Origin: Hydractinia symbiolongicarpus
Lineage: Eukaryota > Cnidaria > Hydrozoa > Anthoathecata > Hydractiniidae
DNA length: 64,000 nt
NCBI RefSeq assembly: GCF_029227915.1
Contig: NC_079888.1
Coordinates: 24,408,001 to 24,472,000, forward strand
Reading direction: 5' to 3'
The translations under genes were made by a program, and so were the position numbers. The notes beneath the pieces were generated by a model. The model had not been told where the DNA came from and did no database searches. It saw only the letters and a list, made by a program, of their open reading frames with translations. Shown piece after piece: positions 37,481 through 50,400 of the stretch (the stretch's first letter is position 1; each line of letters starts with the position of its first letter).

Positions 37481-40099
37481 CGGCGATTAAACTTCTTTTA
37501 TTCAGCGTCCCATCAAATATGAAAATATTTTTGAAAACTACAAGTCTCATGCGTTTAGTGGTAAAAAAATAATATAAAAAATCGTTCGGGAAATGAGTTT
37601 ACTCACTGGGTACTTTTTTTGTATACTTTTGACTATACGGGCCAAGCCCGGGATTTACGGGAAATCGCGGGTTTTCGTTTGCCGGCGATTAAACTTCTTT
37701 TATTCAGCGTCTCATCAAAAATGAAAACATTCTTGAAAACTACAAGTCTCATGCGTTTTAGTGGTGAAATAATAATTTAAAAAATCGTTTGGGAAATGAG
37801 TTTACTCCCTGGCTACTTTCTTTGTATACTTTTGACTATACGGGCCGAGTCCAGGATTTACGGGAAATCGCAGGTTTTCGTTTGCCGGCGATTAAACTTC
37901 TTTTATTCAGCGTCTCATCAAAAATGAAAACATTTTTAAAAACTACAAGTCTCATGCGTTTTAGTGGTGAAAAAATAATTTAAAAAATCGTTCTGGAAAT
38001 GGGTTTACTCACAGGGTACTTTCTTTGTATACATTCGACTATACGTGCCAAGCCCGGGATTTACGGGAAATCGCGGGTTTTCGTTTGCCGGCGATTAAAC
38101 TTCTTTTATCCAGCGTCTCATGAAAAATGAAAACATTTTTGAAAACTACAAGTCTCATGCGTTTTAGTGGTGAAAAAATAATTTAAAAAATCGTTCTGGA
38201 AATGAGTTTACTCCCTGGGTACTTTCTTTGTATACTTTTGACTATACGGGCCGAGTCCGGGATTTCCGGGAAATCGCAGGTTTTCGTTTGCCGACGATTA
38301 AACTGCTTTTATTCAGCGTCTCATCAAAAATGAAAACATTCTTGAAAACTACAAGTCTCATGCGTTTTAGTGGTGAAATAATAATTTAAAAAATCGTTTG
38401 GGAAATGAGTTTACTCCCTGGGTACTTTCTTTGTATACTTTTGACTATACGGGCCGAGTCCAGGATTTACGGGAAATCGCAGGTTTTCGTTTGCCGGCGA
38501 TTAAACTTCTTTTATTCAGCGTCTCATCAAAAATGAAAACATTTTTAAAAACTACAAGTCTCATGCGTTTTAGTGGTGAAAAATAATTTAAAAAATCGTT
38601 CGGGAAATGAGTTTACTCCCTGGGTACTTTCTTTGTATACTTTTGACTATACGGGCCAAGCCCGGGATTTACGAGAAATCGCGGGTTTTCGTTTGCCGGC
38701 GATTAAACTCCTTTTATTCAGTGTCTCATCAAAAATGAAAACATTTTTAAAAACTACAAGTCTTATGCGTTTTAGTGGTGAAAAAATAATTTAAAAAATC
38801 GTTCTGGAAATGAGTTTACTCCCTGGGTACTTTCTTTGTATACATTCGACTATACGTGCCAAGCCCGGGATTTTCGGAAAATCGCGGGTTTTCGTTTGCC
38901 GGCGATTAAACTGCTTTTATTCAGCGTCTCATGAAAAATGAAAACATTCTTGAAAACTACAAGTCTCATGCGTTTTAGTGGTGAAATAATAATTTAAAAA
39001 ATCGTTTGGGAAATGAGTTTACTCCCTGGGTACTTTCTTTCTATGCTTTTGACTATACGAGCCGAGTGCAGGATTTTCGGGAAATCGCAGGTTTTCGTTT
39101 GCCGGCGATTAAACTTCTTTTATTCAGCGTCTCATCAAAAATGAAAACATTTTTAAAAACTGCAAGTCTCATGGGCTTTAGTGGTGAAATAATAATTTAA
39201 AAAATCGTTTGGGAAATGAGTTTACTCCCTGGGTACTTTCTTTGTATACTTTGGACTATACGGGCCGAGTCCAGGATTTTCGGGAAATCGCAGGTTTTCG
39301 TTTGCCGGCGATTAAACTTCTTTTATTCAGCGTCTCATCAAAAATGAAAACATTTTTAAAAACTACAAGTCTTATGCGTTTTAGTGGTGAAAAAATAATT
39401 TAAAAAATCGTTCGGGAAATGAGTTTACTCCGTGGGTACTTTCTTTGTATACTTTTGACTATACGGGCCAAGCCGGGATTTACGGGAAATCGCGGGTTTT
39501 CGTTTGCCGGCGATTAAACTTCTTTTATTCAGCGTCTCATCAAAAATGAAAACATTTTTAAAAACTACAAGTCTCATGCGTTTTAGTGGTGAAAAAGTAA
39601 TTTAAAAAATCGTTCGGGAAATGAGTTTACTTCCTGGGTACTTTCTTTGTATACTTTTGACTATACGGGCCAAGCCCGGGATTTACGGGAAATCGCGGTT
39701 TTTTGTTTGCCGGCGATTAAACTTATTTTATTCAGCGTCTCATCAAAAATGAAAACATTTTTGAAAACTACAAGTCTCATGCGTTTTAGTAGTGAAAAAA
39801 TAATTTAAAAAATCGTTCGGGAAATGAGTTTACTTCCTGGGTACTTTCTTTGTATACTTTTGACTATACGGGACAAGCCGGGATTTACGGGAAATCGCGG
39901 GTTTTCGTTTGCCGGCGATTAAACTTCTTTTATTCAGCGTCTCATCAAAAATGAAAACATTTTTAAAAACTACAAGTCTCATGCGTTTTAGTGGTGAAAA
40001 AGTAATTTTAAAAATCGTTCGGGAAATGAGTTTACTTCCTTGGTACTTTCTTTGTATACTTTTGACTATACGGGCCAAGCCCGGGATTTACGGGAAATC
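35339..40099 (+). repeat. Long duplicated block, downstream copy (4.76 kb)
   Basis: This is the second copy of the block at 28,250-32,605 and is two monomers longer, the extra part being about 38,350-38,755. That segment includes the short GGTGAAAAATAATTT monomer and AGTGTCTCATC. Mismatches between copies are few, for example ATTTAACTTCTTTCATCC versus ATTAAACTTCTTTTATCC, and GGTGAAAAAATAATTCAAAA at about 36,965, which removes a stop codon. Copies diverge at the right edge where CGCAGTTTTTCG is replaced by CGCGGGTTTTCG. Confidence 0.85.
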
Positions 40100-42376
40100 G
40101 CGGGTTTTCGTTTGCCGGCGATTAAACTTCTTTTATTCAGCGTCTCATCAAAAATGAAAACATTTTTAAAAACTACAAGTCTCATGCGTTTTAGTGGTGA
40201 AAAAGTAATTTAAAAAATCGTTCGGGAAATGAGTTTACTCCCTGGGTACTTTCTTGTATACTTTTGACTATACGGGCCAAGCCCGGGATTTACGGGAAAT
40301 CGCGGATTTTTGTTCGCCGGCGATTAAACTTCTTTTATTCAGCGTCCCATCAAATATGAAAATATTTTTGAAAACTACAAGTCTCATGCGTTTAGTGGTA
40401 AAAAAATAATATAAAAAATCGTTCGGGAAATGAGTTTACTCCCTGGGTACTTTCTTTGTATACTTTTGACTATACGGGCTAAGCCCGGGATTTACGGGAA
40501 ATCGCGGGTTTTCGTTTGCCGGCGATTAAACTTCTTTTATTCAGCGTCTCATCAAAAATGAAAACATTTTTAAAAAATACAAGTCTTATGCGTTTTAGTG
40601 GTGAAAAAATAATTTAAAAAATCGATCTGGAAATGAGTTTACTCCCTGGGTACTTTCTTTGTATACTTTTGACTATACGGGCCGAGTCCAGCATTTAGGG
40701 AAATCGCAGGTTTTCGTTTGCCGGCGATTAAACTGCTTTTATTCAGCGTCTCATCAAAAATGAAAACATTTTTGAAAACTACAAGTCTCATGCGTTTTAG
40801 TGGTGAAAAAATAATTTAAAAAATCGTTCGCGAAATGAGTTTACTCCCTGGCTACTTTCTTTGTATACTTTTGACTATACGGGACAAGCCGGGATTTACG
40901 GGAAATCGCGGGTTTTCGTTTGCCGGCGATTAAACTTCTTTTATTCAGCGTCTCATCAAAAATGAAAACATTTTTAAAAACTACAAGTCTCATGCGTTTT
41001 AGTGGTGAAAAAGTAATTTAAAAAATCGTTCGGGAAATGAGTTTACTTCCTGGGTACTTTCTTTGTATACTTTTGACTATACGGGCCAAGCCCGGGATTT
41101 ACGGGAAATCGCGGTTTTTTGTTTGCCGGCGATTAAACTTATTTTATTCAGCGTCTCATCAAAAATGAAAACATTTTTGAAAACTACAAGTCTCATGCGT
41201 TTTAGTAGTGAAAAAATAATTTAAAAAATCGTTCGGGAAATGAGTTTACTTCCTGGGTACTTTCTTTGTATACTTTTGACTATACGGGACAAGCCGGGAT
41301 TTACGGGAAATCGCGGGTTTTCGTTTGCCGGCGATTAAACTTCTTTTATTCAGCGTCTCATCAAAAATGAAAACATTTTTAAAAACTACAAGTCTCATGC
41401 GTTTTAGTGGTGAAAAAGTAATTTTAAAAATCGTTCGGGAAATGAGTTTACTTCCTTGGTACTTTCTTTGTATACTTTTGACTATACGGGCCAAGCCCGG
41501 GATTTACGGGAAATCGCGGGTTTTCGTTTGCCGGCGATTAAACTTCTTTTATTCAGCGTTTCATCAAAAATGAAAACATTTTTAAAAACTACAAGTCTCA
41601 TGCGTTTTAGTGGTGAAAAAGTAATTTAAAAAATCGTTCGGGAAATGAGTTTACTCCCTGGGTACTTTCTTGTATACTTTTGACTATACGGGCCAAGCCC
41701 GGGATTTACGGGAAATCGCGGATTTTTGTTCGCCGGCGATTAAACTTCTTTTATTCAGCGTCCCATCAAATATGAAAATATTTTTGAAAACTACAAGTCT
41801 CATGCGTTTAGTGGTAAAAAAATAATATAAAAAATCGTTCGGGAAATGAGTTTACTCCCTGGGTACTTTCTTTGTATACTTTTGACTATACGGGCTAAGC
41901 CCGGGATTTACGGGAAATCGCGGGTTTTCGTTTGCCGGCGATTAAACTTCTTTTATTCAGCGTCTCATCAAAAATGAAAACATTTTTAAAAAATACAAGT
42001 CTTATGCGTTTTAGTGGTGAAAAAATAATTTAAAAAATCGATCTGGAAATGAGTTTACTCCCTGGGTACTTTCTTTGTATACTTTTGACTATACGGGCCG
42101 AGTCCAGCATTTAGGGAAATCGCAGGTTTTCGTTTGCCGGCGATTAAACTGCTTTTATTCAGCGTCTCATCAAAAATGAAAACATTTTTGAAAACTACAA
42201 GTCTCATGCGTTTTAGTGGTGAAAAAATAATTTAAAAAATCGTTCGCGAAATGAGTTTACTCCCTGGCTACTTTCTTTGTATACTTTTGACTATACGGGA
42301 CAAGCCGGGATTTACGGGAAATCGCGGGTTTTCGTTTGCCGGCGATTAAACTTCTTTTATTCAGCGTCTCATCAAA
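39473..42376 (+). repeat. 1,416-bp seven-monomer tandem duplication
   Basis: Copy 1 is about 39,473-40,888 and copy 2 about 40,889-42,304, with agreement to about 42,376. Markers at exact 1,416-bp spacing are TTTTAGTAGTGAAAAAAT, CTTCCTTGGTAC, TACTTTCTTGTATAC (one T-run shortened), GATTTTTGTTCGCCGG (40,312 and 41,728), GGGCTAAGCCC, AAAAAATACAAG, CCAGCATTTAGGG and CTGGCTACTTTC (40,848 and 42,264). Differences are very few (CAGCGTTTCATC in copy 2). Confidence 0.9.
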
Positions 42377-45300
42377 ATTGAAAACATTTTTAAAAACTAC
42401 AAGTCTCATTGGCTTTAGTGGTGAAAAAATAATTTAAAAAATCGTTCTGGAAATGGGTTTACTCACAGGGTACTTTCTTTGTATACATTCGACTATACGT
42501 GCCAAGCCCGGGATTTACGGGAAATCGCGGGTTTTCGTTTGCCGGCGAATAACTTCTTTTATTCAGCGTATCATCAAAAATAAAAACATTTTTAAAAACT
42601 ACAAGTCTCGTGCGTTTTAGTGGTGAAAAAGTAATTTAAAAAATCGTTCGGGAAATGAGTTTACTCCCTGGGTACTTTTTTGTATACTTTTGACTATACG
42701 GGCCAAGCCCGGGATTTACGGGAAATCGCGGATTTTTGTTCGCCGGCGATTAAACTTCTTTTATTTAGCGTCCCATCAAATATGAAAATATTTTTGAAAA
42801 CTACAAGTCTCATGCGTTTAGTGGTAAAAAAATAATATAAAAAATCGTTCGGGAAATGAGTTTACTCCCTGGGTACTTTCTTTGTATACTTTTGACTATA
42901 CGGGCCAAGCCCGGGATTTACGGGAAATCGCGGGTTTTCGTTTGCCGGCGATTAAACTTCTTTTGTTCAGCGTCTCATCAAAAATGAAAACATTTTTGAA
43001 AACTACAAGTCTCATGCGTTTTAGTGGTGAAAAAATAATTTAAAAAATCGTTCGCGAAATGAGTTTACTCCCTGGGTACTTTCTTTGTATACTTTTGACT
43101 ATACGGGACAAGCCGGGATTTACGGGAAATCGCGGGTTTTCGTTTGCCGGCGATTAAACTTCTTTTATTCAGCGTCTCATCAAAATTGAAAACATTTTTA
43201 AAAACTACAAGTCTCATGGGCTTTAGTGGTGAAAAAATAATTTAAAAAATCGTTCTGGAAATGGGTTTACTCACAGGGTACTTTCTTTGTATACATTCGA
43301 CTATACGTGCCAAGCCCGGGATTAACGGGAAATCGCGGGTTTTCGTTTGCCGGCGATTAAACTTCTTTTATCCAGCGTCTCATCAAAAATGAAAACATTT
43401 TTGAAAACTACAAGTCTCATGCGTTTTAGTGGTGAAAAAATAATTTAAAAAATCGTTCTGGAAATGAGTTTACTCCCTGGGTACTTTCTTTGTATACTTT
43501 TGACTATACGGGCCGAGTCCGGGATTTCCGGGAAATCGCAGGTTTTCGTTTGCCGACGATTAAACTGCTTTTATTCAGCGTCTCATCAAAAATGAAAACA
43601 TTCTTGAAAACTACAAGTCTCATGCGTTTTAGTGCTGAAATAATAATTTAAAAAATCGTTTGGGAAATGAGTTTACTCCCTGGGTACTTTCTTTGTATAC
43701 TTTTGACTTTTCCGGCCGAGTCCAGGATTTACGGGAAATCGCAGGTTTTCGTTTGCCGGCGATTAAACTTCTTTTATTCAGCGTCTCATCAAAAATGAAA
43801 ACATTTTTAAAAACTACAAGTCTCATGCGTTTTAGTGGTGAAAAATAATTTAAAAAATCGTTTGGGAAATGAGTTTGCTCCCTGGGTACTTTCTTTGTAT
43901 ACTTTTGACTATACGGGCCAAGCCCGGGATTTACGAGAAATCGCGGGTTTTCGTTTGCCGGCGATTAAACTTCTTTTATTCAGTGTCTCATCAAAAATGA
44001 AAACATTTTTAAAAACTACAAGTCTTATGCGTTTTAGTGGTGAAAAAATAATTTAAAAAATCGTTCTGGAAATGAGTTTACTCCCTGGGTACTTTCTTTG
44101 TATACATTCGACTATACGGGCCGAGTCCGGGATTTAGGGAAATCGCGGGATTTCGTTTGCCGGCGATTAAACTTCTTTTATTCGGCGTCTCATCAAAAAT
44201 GAAAACATTTTTAAAAACTACAAGTCTTATGCGTTTTAGTGGTGAAAAAATAATTTAAAAAATCGTTCTGGAAATGAGTTTACTCACAGGGTACTTTCTT
44301 TGTATACATTCGACTATACGTGCCAAGCCCGGGATTTTCGGAAAATCGCGGGTTTTCGTTTGCCGGCGATTAAACTGCTTTTATTCAGCGTCTCATGAAA
44401 AATGAAAACATTCTTGAAAACTACAAGTCTCATGCGTTTTAGTGGTGAAATAATAATTTAAAAAATCGTTTGGGAAATGAGTTTACTCCCTGGGTACTTT
44501 CTTTCTATGCTTTTGAATATACGAGCCGAGTGCAGGATTTTCGGGAAATCGCAGGTTTTCGTTTGCCGGCGATTAAACTTCTTTTATTCAGCGTCTCATC
44601 AAAAATGAAAACATTTTTAAAAACTGCAAGTCTCATGGGCTTTAGTGGTGAAATAATAATTTAAAAAATCGTTTGGGAAATGAGTTTACTCCCTGGGTAC
44701 TTTCTTTGTATACTTTTGACTATACGGGGCGAGTCCAGGATTTTCGGGAAATCGCAGGTTTTCGTTTGCCGGCGATTAAACTTCTTTTATTCAGCGTCTC
44801 ATCAAAAATGAAAACATTTTTAAAAACTACAAGTCTTATGCGTTTTAGTGGTGAAAAAATAATTTAAAAAATCGTTTTGGAAATGAGTTTACTCCCTGGG
44901 TACTTTCTTTGTATACTTTTGACTATACGGGCCGAGTCCAGGATTTACGGGAAATCGCAGGTTTTCGTTTGCCGGCGATTAAACTTCTTTTATTCAGCGT
45001 CTCATCAAAAATGAAAACATTTTTAAAAACTACAAGTCTCATGGGCTTTAGTGGTGAAATAATAATTTAAAAAATCGTTTGGGAAATGAGTTTACTCCCT
45101 GGGTACTTTTTTTGTATACTTTTGACTATACGGGCCGAGTCCAGGATTTACGGGAAATCGCAGGTTTTCGTTTGCCGGCGATTAAACTTCTTTTATTCAG
45201 CGTCTCATCAAAAATGAAAACATTTTTAAAAACTACAAGTCTTATGCGTTTTAGTGGTGAAAAAATAATTTAAAAAATCGTTCTGGAAATGAGTTTACTC

Positions 45301-45440
45301 CCTGGGTACTTTCTTTGTATACTTTTGACTATACGGGCCGAGTCCAGGATTTACGGGAAATCGCAGGTTTTCGTTTGCCGGCGATTAAACTTCTTTTATT
45401 CAGCGTCTCATCAAAAATGAAAACATTTTTAAAAACTACA
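42377..45440 (+). repeat. Marker-family HOR copies with a degenerate monomer
   Basis: At 42,540-42,610 one monomer is unusually altered: GCCGGCGAATAACTTC (deletion in GATTAAAC), CAGCGTATCATC, CAAAAATAAAAAC and CTCGTGCG. The TTCGCC/CGATCTGG marker family then passes from 42,738 to about 43,560 without the CGATCTGG monomer, and the TTTCCGGG to CTTTCTATG block follows to about 44,870. GACTTTTCCGGCC at about 43,705 is a local cluster of changes not seen elsewhere. Confidence 0.75.
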
Positions 45441-47450
45441 AGTCTCATGCGTTTTAGTGGTGAAAAAGTAATTTAAAAAATCGTTCGGGAAACGAGTTTA
45501 CTCCCTGGGTACTTTCTTTGTATACTTTTGACTATACGGGCCGAGTCCGGGATTTACGGGTAATGGCGGATTTTCGTTTGACGGCGATTAAACTTCTTTT
45601 ATTCAGCGTCCCATCAAATATGAAAATATTTTTGAAAACTACAAGTCTCATGCGTTTAGTGGTAAAAAAATAATATAAAAAATCGTTCGGGAAATGAGTT
45701 TACTCCCTGGGTACTTTCTTTGTAAACTTTTGACTATACGGGCCAAGCCCGGGATTCACGGGAAATCGCGGGTTTTCGTTTGCCGGCGATTAAACTGCTT
45801 TTATTCAGCGTCTCATCAAAAATGAAAACATTTTTAAAAACTACAAGTCTTATGCGTTTTAGTGGTGAAATAATAATTTAAAAATCCGTCTGGAAATGCG
45901 TTTAATCCCTGGGTACTTTCTTTGTATACTTTTGACTATACGGGCCGAGTCCGGGATTTAGGGAAATCGCAGGTTTTCGTTTGCCGGCGATTAAACTGCC
46001 TTTATTCAGCGTCTCATCAAAAATGAAAACATTTTCGAAAATTACAAGTCTCATGCGTTTTAGTGGTGAAAAAATAATTTAAAAAATCGTTCGGGAAATG
46101 AGTTTACTCCCTGGGTACTTTCTTTGTATACTTTTGACTATACGGGCAAAGCCGGGATTTACGGGAAAGCGCGGGTTTTCGTTTGCCGGCGATTAAACTT
46201 CTTTTATTCAGCGTCTCATCAAAAATGAAAACTTTTTAAAAACTACAAGTCTCATGCGTTTTAGTGGTGAAAAAGTAATTTAAAAAATCGTTCATGAAAT
46301 GAGTTTACTTCCTGGGTACTTTCTTTGTATACTTTTGACTATACGGGCCAAGCCCGGGATTTACGGGAAATCGCGGGTTTTCGTTTGCCGGCGATTAAAC
46401 TTATTTTATTCAGCGTCTCATCAAAAATGAAAACATTTTTGAAAACTCCAAGTCTCATGCGTTTTAGTGGTGAAAAAATAATTTAAAAAATCGTTCGGGA
46501 AATGAGTTTACTCCCTGGGTACTTTCTTTGTATACTTTTGACTATACGGGCCGAGTCCGGGATTTACGGGAAATGGCGGATTTTCGTTTGCCGGCGATTA
46601 AACTTCTTTTATTCAGCGTCCCATCAAATATGAAGATATTTTTGAAAACTACAAGTCTCATGCGTTTAGTGGTAAAAAAATAATATAAAAAATCGTTCGG
46701 GAAATGAGTTTACTCCCTGGGTACTTTCTTTGTAAACTTTTGACTATACGGGTCAAGCCCGGGATTTACAGGAAATCGCGGGTTTTCGTTTGCCGGCGAT
46801 TAAACTGCTTTTATTCAGCGTCTCATCAAAAATGAAAACATTTTTAAAAACTACAAGTCTTATGCGTTTTAGTGGTGAAATAATAATTTAAAAAATCGTT
46901 GTGGAAATGCGTTTACTCCCTGGGTACTTTCTTTGTATACTTTTGACTATACGGGCCGAGTCCGGGATTTAGGGAAATCGCAGGTTTTCGTTTGCCGGCG
47001 ATTAAACTGCCTTTATTCAGCGTCTCATCAAAAATGAAAACATTTTTGAAAACTACAAGTCTCATGCGTTTTAGTGGTGAAAAAATAATTTAAAAAATCG
47101 TTCGGGAAATGAGTTTACTCCCTGGGTACTTTCTTTGTATACTTTTGACTATACGGGCCAAGCCGGGATTTACGGGAAATCGCGGGTTTTCGTTTGCCGG
47201 CGATTAAACTTCTTTTATTCAGCGTCTCATCAAAAATGAAAACATTTTTAAAAACTACAAGTCTCATGCGTTTTAGTGGTGAAAAAGTAATTTAAAAAAT
47301 CGTTCATGAAATGAGTTTACTTCCTGGGTACTTTCTTTGTATACTTTTGACTATACGGGCCAAGCCCGGGATTTACGGGAAATCGCGGGTTTTCGTTTGC
47401 CGGCGATTAAACTTATTTTATTCAGCGTCTCATCAAAAATGAAAACATTT
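45441..47450 (+). repeat. 1,012-bp five-monomer tandem duplication
   Basis: Two copies meet at about 46,440. Markers repeat at about 1,012 bp: GTTCATGAAATGAG at 46,291 and 47,303, CCC/TATG monomers, TTTGTAAAC, GGAAATGCG with TTTAGGG, CTGCCTTTATTC and CTTATTTTATT. The left copy is more worn: GGGTAATGGCGG, TTTGACGGCG, TTTAAAAATCCGTCTGG, TTTAATCCC, GAAAACTTTTTAAAAAC. The right copy is the start of the 5.67-kb 28-mer. Confidence 0.8.
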
Positions 47451-50400
47451 TTGAAAACTACAAGTCTCATGCGTTTTAGTGGTAAAAAAATAATTTAAAA
47501 AATCGTTCGGGAAATGAGTTTACTCCCTGGGTACTTTCTTTGTATACTTTTGACTATACGGGCCGAGTCCGGGATTTACGGGAAATCGCGGATTTTCGTT
47601 TGCCGGTGATTAAACTTCTTTTATTCAGCGTCCCATCAAATATGAAAATATTTTTGAAAACTACAAGTCTCATGCGTTTAGTGGTAAATAAATAATATAA
47701 AAAATCGTTCGGGAAATGAGTTTACTCCCTGGGTATTTTTTTTGTATACTTTTGACTATACGGGCCAAGCCCGGGATTTACGGGAAATCGCGGGTTTCCG
47801 TTTGCCGGCGATTAAACTTCTTTTATTCAGCGTCTCATCAAAAATGAAAACATTCTTGAAAACTAAAAGTCTCATGCGTTTTAGTAGTGAAATAATAATT
47901 TAAAAAATCGTTTGGGAAATGAGTTTACTCCCTGGGTACTTTCTTTGTATACTTTTGACTATACGGGCCAAGCCCGGGATTTACGGGAAATCGCGGGTTT
48001 TCGTTTGCCGGCGATTAAACTTCTTTTATTCAGCGTCTCATCAAAAATGAAAACATTTTTGAAAACTACAAGTCTCATGCGTTTTAGTGGTTAACAAATA
48101 ATTTAAAAAATCGTTCGGGAAATGAGTTTACTCCCTGGGTACTTTCTTTGTATACTTTTGACTATACGGGCCGAGTCCGGGATTTACGGGAAATCGCGGA
48201 TTTTCGTTTGCCGGTGATTAAACTTCTTTTATTCAGCGTCCCATCAAATATGAAAATATTTTTGAAAACTACAAGTCTCATGCGTTTAGTGGTAAATCAA
48301 TAATATAAAAAATCGTTCGGGAAATGAGTTTACTCCCTGGGTATTTTTTTTGTATACTTTTGACTATACGGGCCAAGCCCGGGATTTACGGGAAATCGCG
48401 GGTTTTCGTTTGCCGGCGATTAAACTTCTTTTATTCAGCGTCTCATCAAAAATGAAAACATTCTTGAAAACTACAAGTCTCATGCGTTTTAGTAGTGAAA
48501 TAATAATTTAAAAAATCGTTTGGGAAATGAGTTTACTCCCTGGGTACTTTCTTTGTATACTTTTGACTATACGGGCCAAGCCGGGATTTACGGGAAATCG
48601 CGGGTTTCCGTTTGCCGGCGATTAAACTGCTTTTATTCAGCGTCTCATCAAAAATGAAAACATTTTTAAAAACTACAAGTCTCATGCGTTTTAGTGGTGA
48701 AAAAGTAATTTAAAAAATCGTTCGGGAAATGAGTTTACTTCCTGGGTACTTTCTTTGTATACTTTTGACTATACGGGCCAAGCCCGGGATTTACGGGAAA
48801 TCGCGGGTTTTCGTTTGCCGGCGATTAAACTTCTTTTATTCAGCGTCTCATCAAAAATGAAAACATTTTTGAAAACTACAAGTCTCATGCGTTTTAGTGG
48901 TTAACAAATAATTTAAAAAATCGTTCGGGAAATGAGTTTACTCCCTGGGTACTTTCTTTGTATACTTTTGACTATACGGGCCGAGTCCGGGATTTACGGG
49001 AAATCGCGGATTTTCGTTTGCCGGCGATTAAACTTCTTTTATTCAGCGTCCCATCAAATATGAAAATATTTTTGAAAACTACAAGTCTCATGCGTTTAGT
49101 GGTAAAAAAATAATATAAAAAATCGTTCGGGAAATGAGTTTACTCCCTGGCTACTTTCTTTGTATACTTATGACTATACGGGCCGAGTCCAGCATTTACG
49201 GGAAATCGCAGGTTTTCGTTTGCCGGCGATTAAACTGCTTTTATTCAGCGTCTCATCAAAAATGAAAACATTTTTAAAAACTACAAGTCTCATGCGTTTT
49301 AGTGGTGAAAAGGTAATTTAAAAAATCGTTCGGGAAATGAGTTTACTCCCTGGGTACTTTCTTTGTATACTTTTGACTATACGGGCCAAGCCCGGGATTT
49401 ACGGGAAATCGCGGATTTTTGTTCGCCGGCGATTAAACTTCTTTTATTTAGCGTCCCATCAAATATGAAAATATTTTTGAAAACTACAAGTCTCATGCGT
49501 TTAGTGGTAAAAAAATAAATTAAAAAATCGATCTGGAAATGAGTTTACTCCCTGGGTACTTTCTTTGTATACTTTTGACTATACGGGCCGAGTCCGGGAT
49601 TTAGTGAAATCGCAGGTTTTCGTTTGCCGGCGATTAAACTTCTTTTATTCAGCGTCTCATCAAAAATGAAAACATTTTTAAAAACTACAAGTCTCATGCG
49701 TTTTAGTGGTGAAAAAGTAATTTAAAAAATCGTTCGGGAAATGAGTTTACTTCCTGGGTACTTTCTTTGTATACTTTTGACTATACGGGCCAAGCCCGGG
49801 ATTTACGGGAAATCGCGGGTTTTCGTTTGCCGGCGATTAAACTTCTTTTATTCAGCGTCTCATCAAAAATGAAAACATTTTTGAAAACTACAAGTCTCAT
49901 GCGTTTTAGTGGTGAAAAAATAATTTAAAAAATCGTTCGGGAAATGAGTTTACTCCCTGGGTACTTTCTTTGTATACTTTTGACTATACGGGCCGAGTCC
50001 AGGATTTACGGGAAATCGCGGATTTTCGTTTGCCGGCGATTAAACTTCTTTTATTCAGCGTCCCATCAAATATGAAAATATTTTTGAAAACTACAAGTCT
50101 CATGCGTTTAGTGGTGAAAAAATAATATAAAAAATCGTTCGGGAAATGAGTTTACTCCCTGGGTACTTTTTTTGTAGACTTTTGACTATACGGGCCAAGC
50201 CCGGGAATTACGGGAAATCGCGGGTTTTCGTTTGCCGGCGATTAAACTTCTTTTATTCAGCGTCTCATCAAAAATGAAAACATTCTTGAAAACTACAAGT
50301 CTCATGCGTTTTAGTGGTGAAATAATAATTTAAAAAATCGTTTGGGAAAGGAGTTTACTCCCTGGCTACTTTCTTTGTATACTTATGACTATACGGGCCG

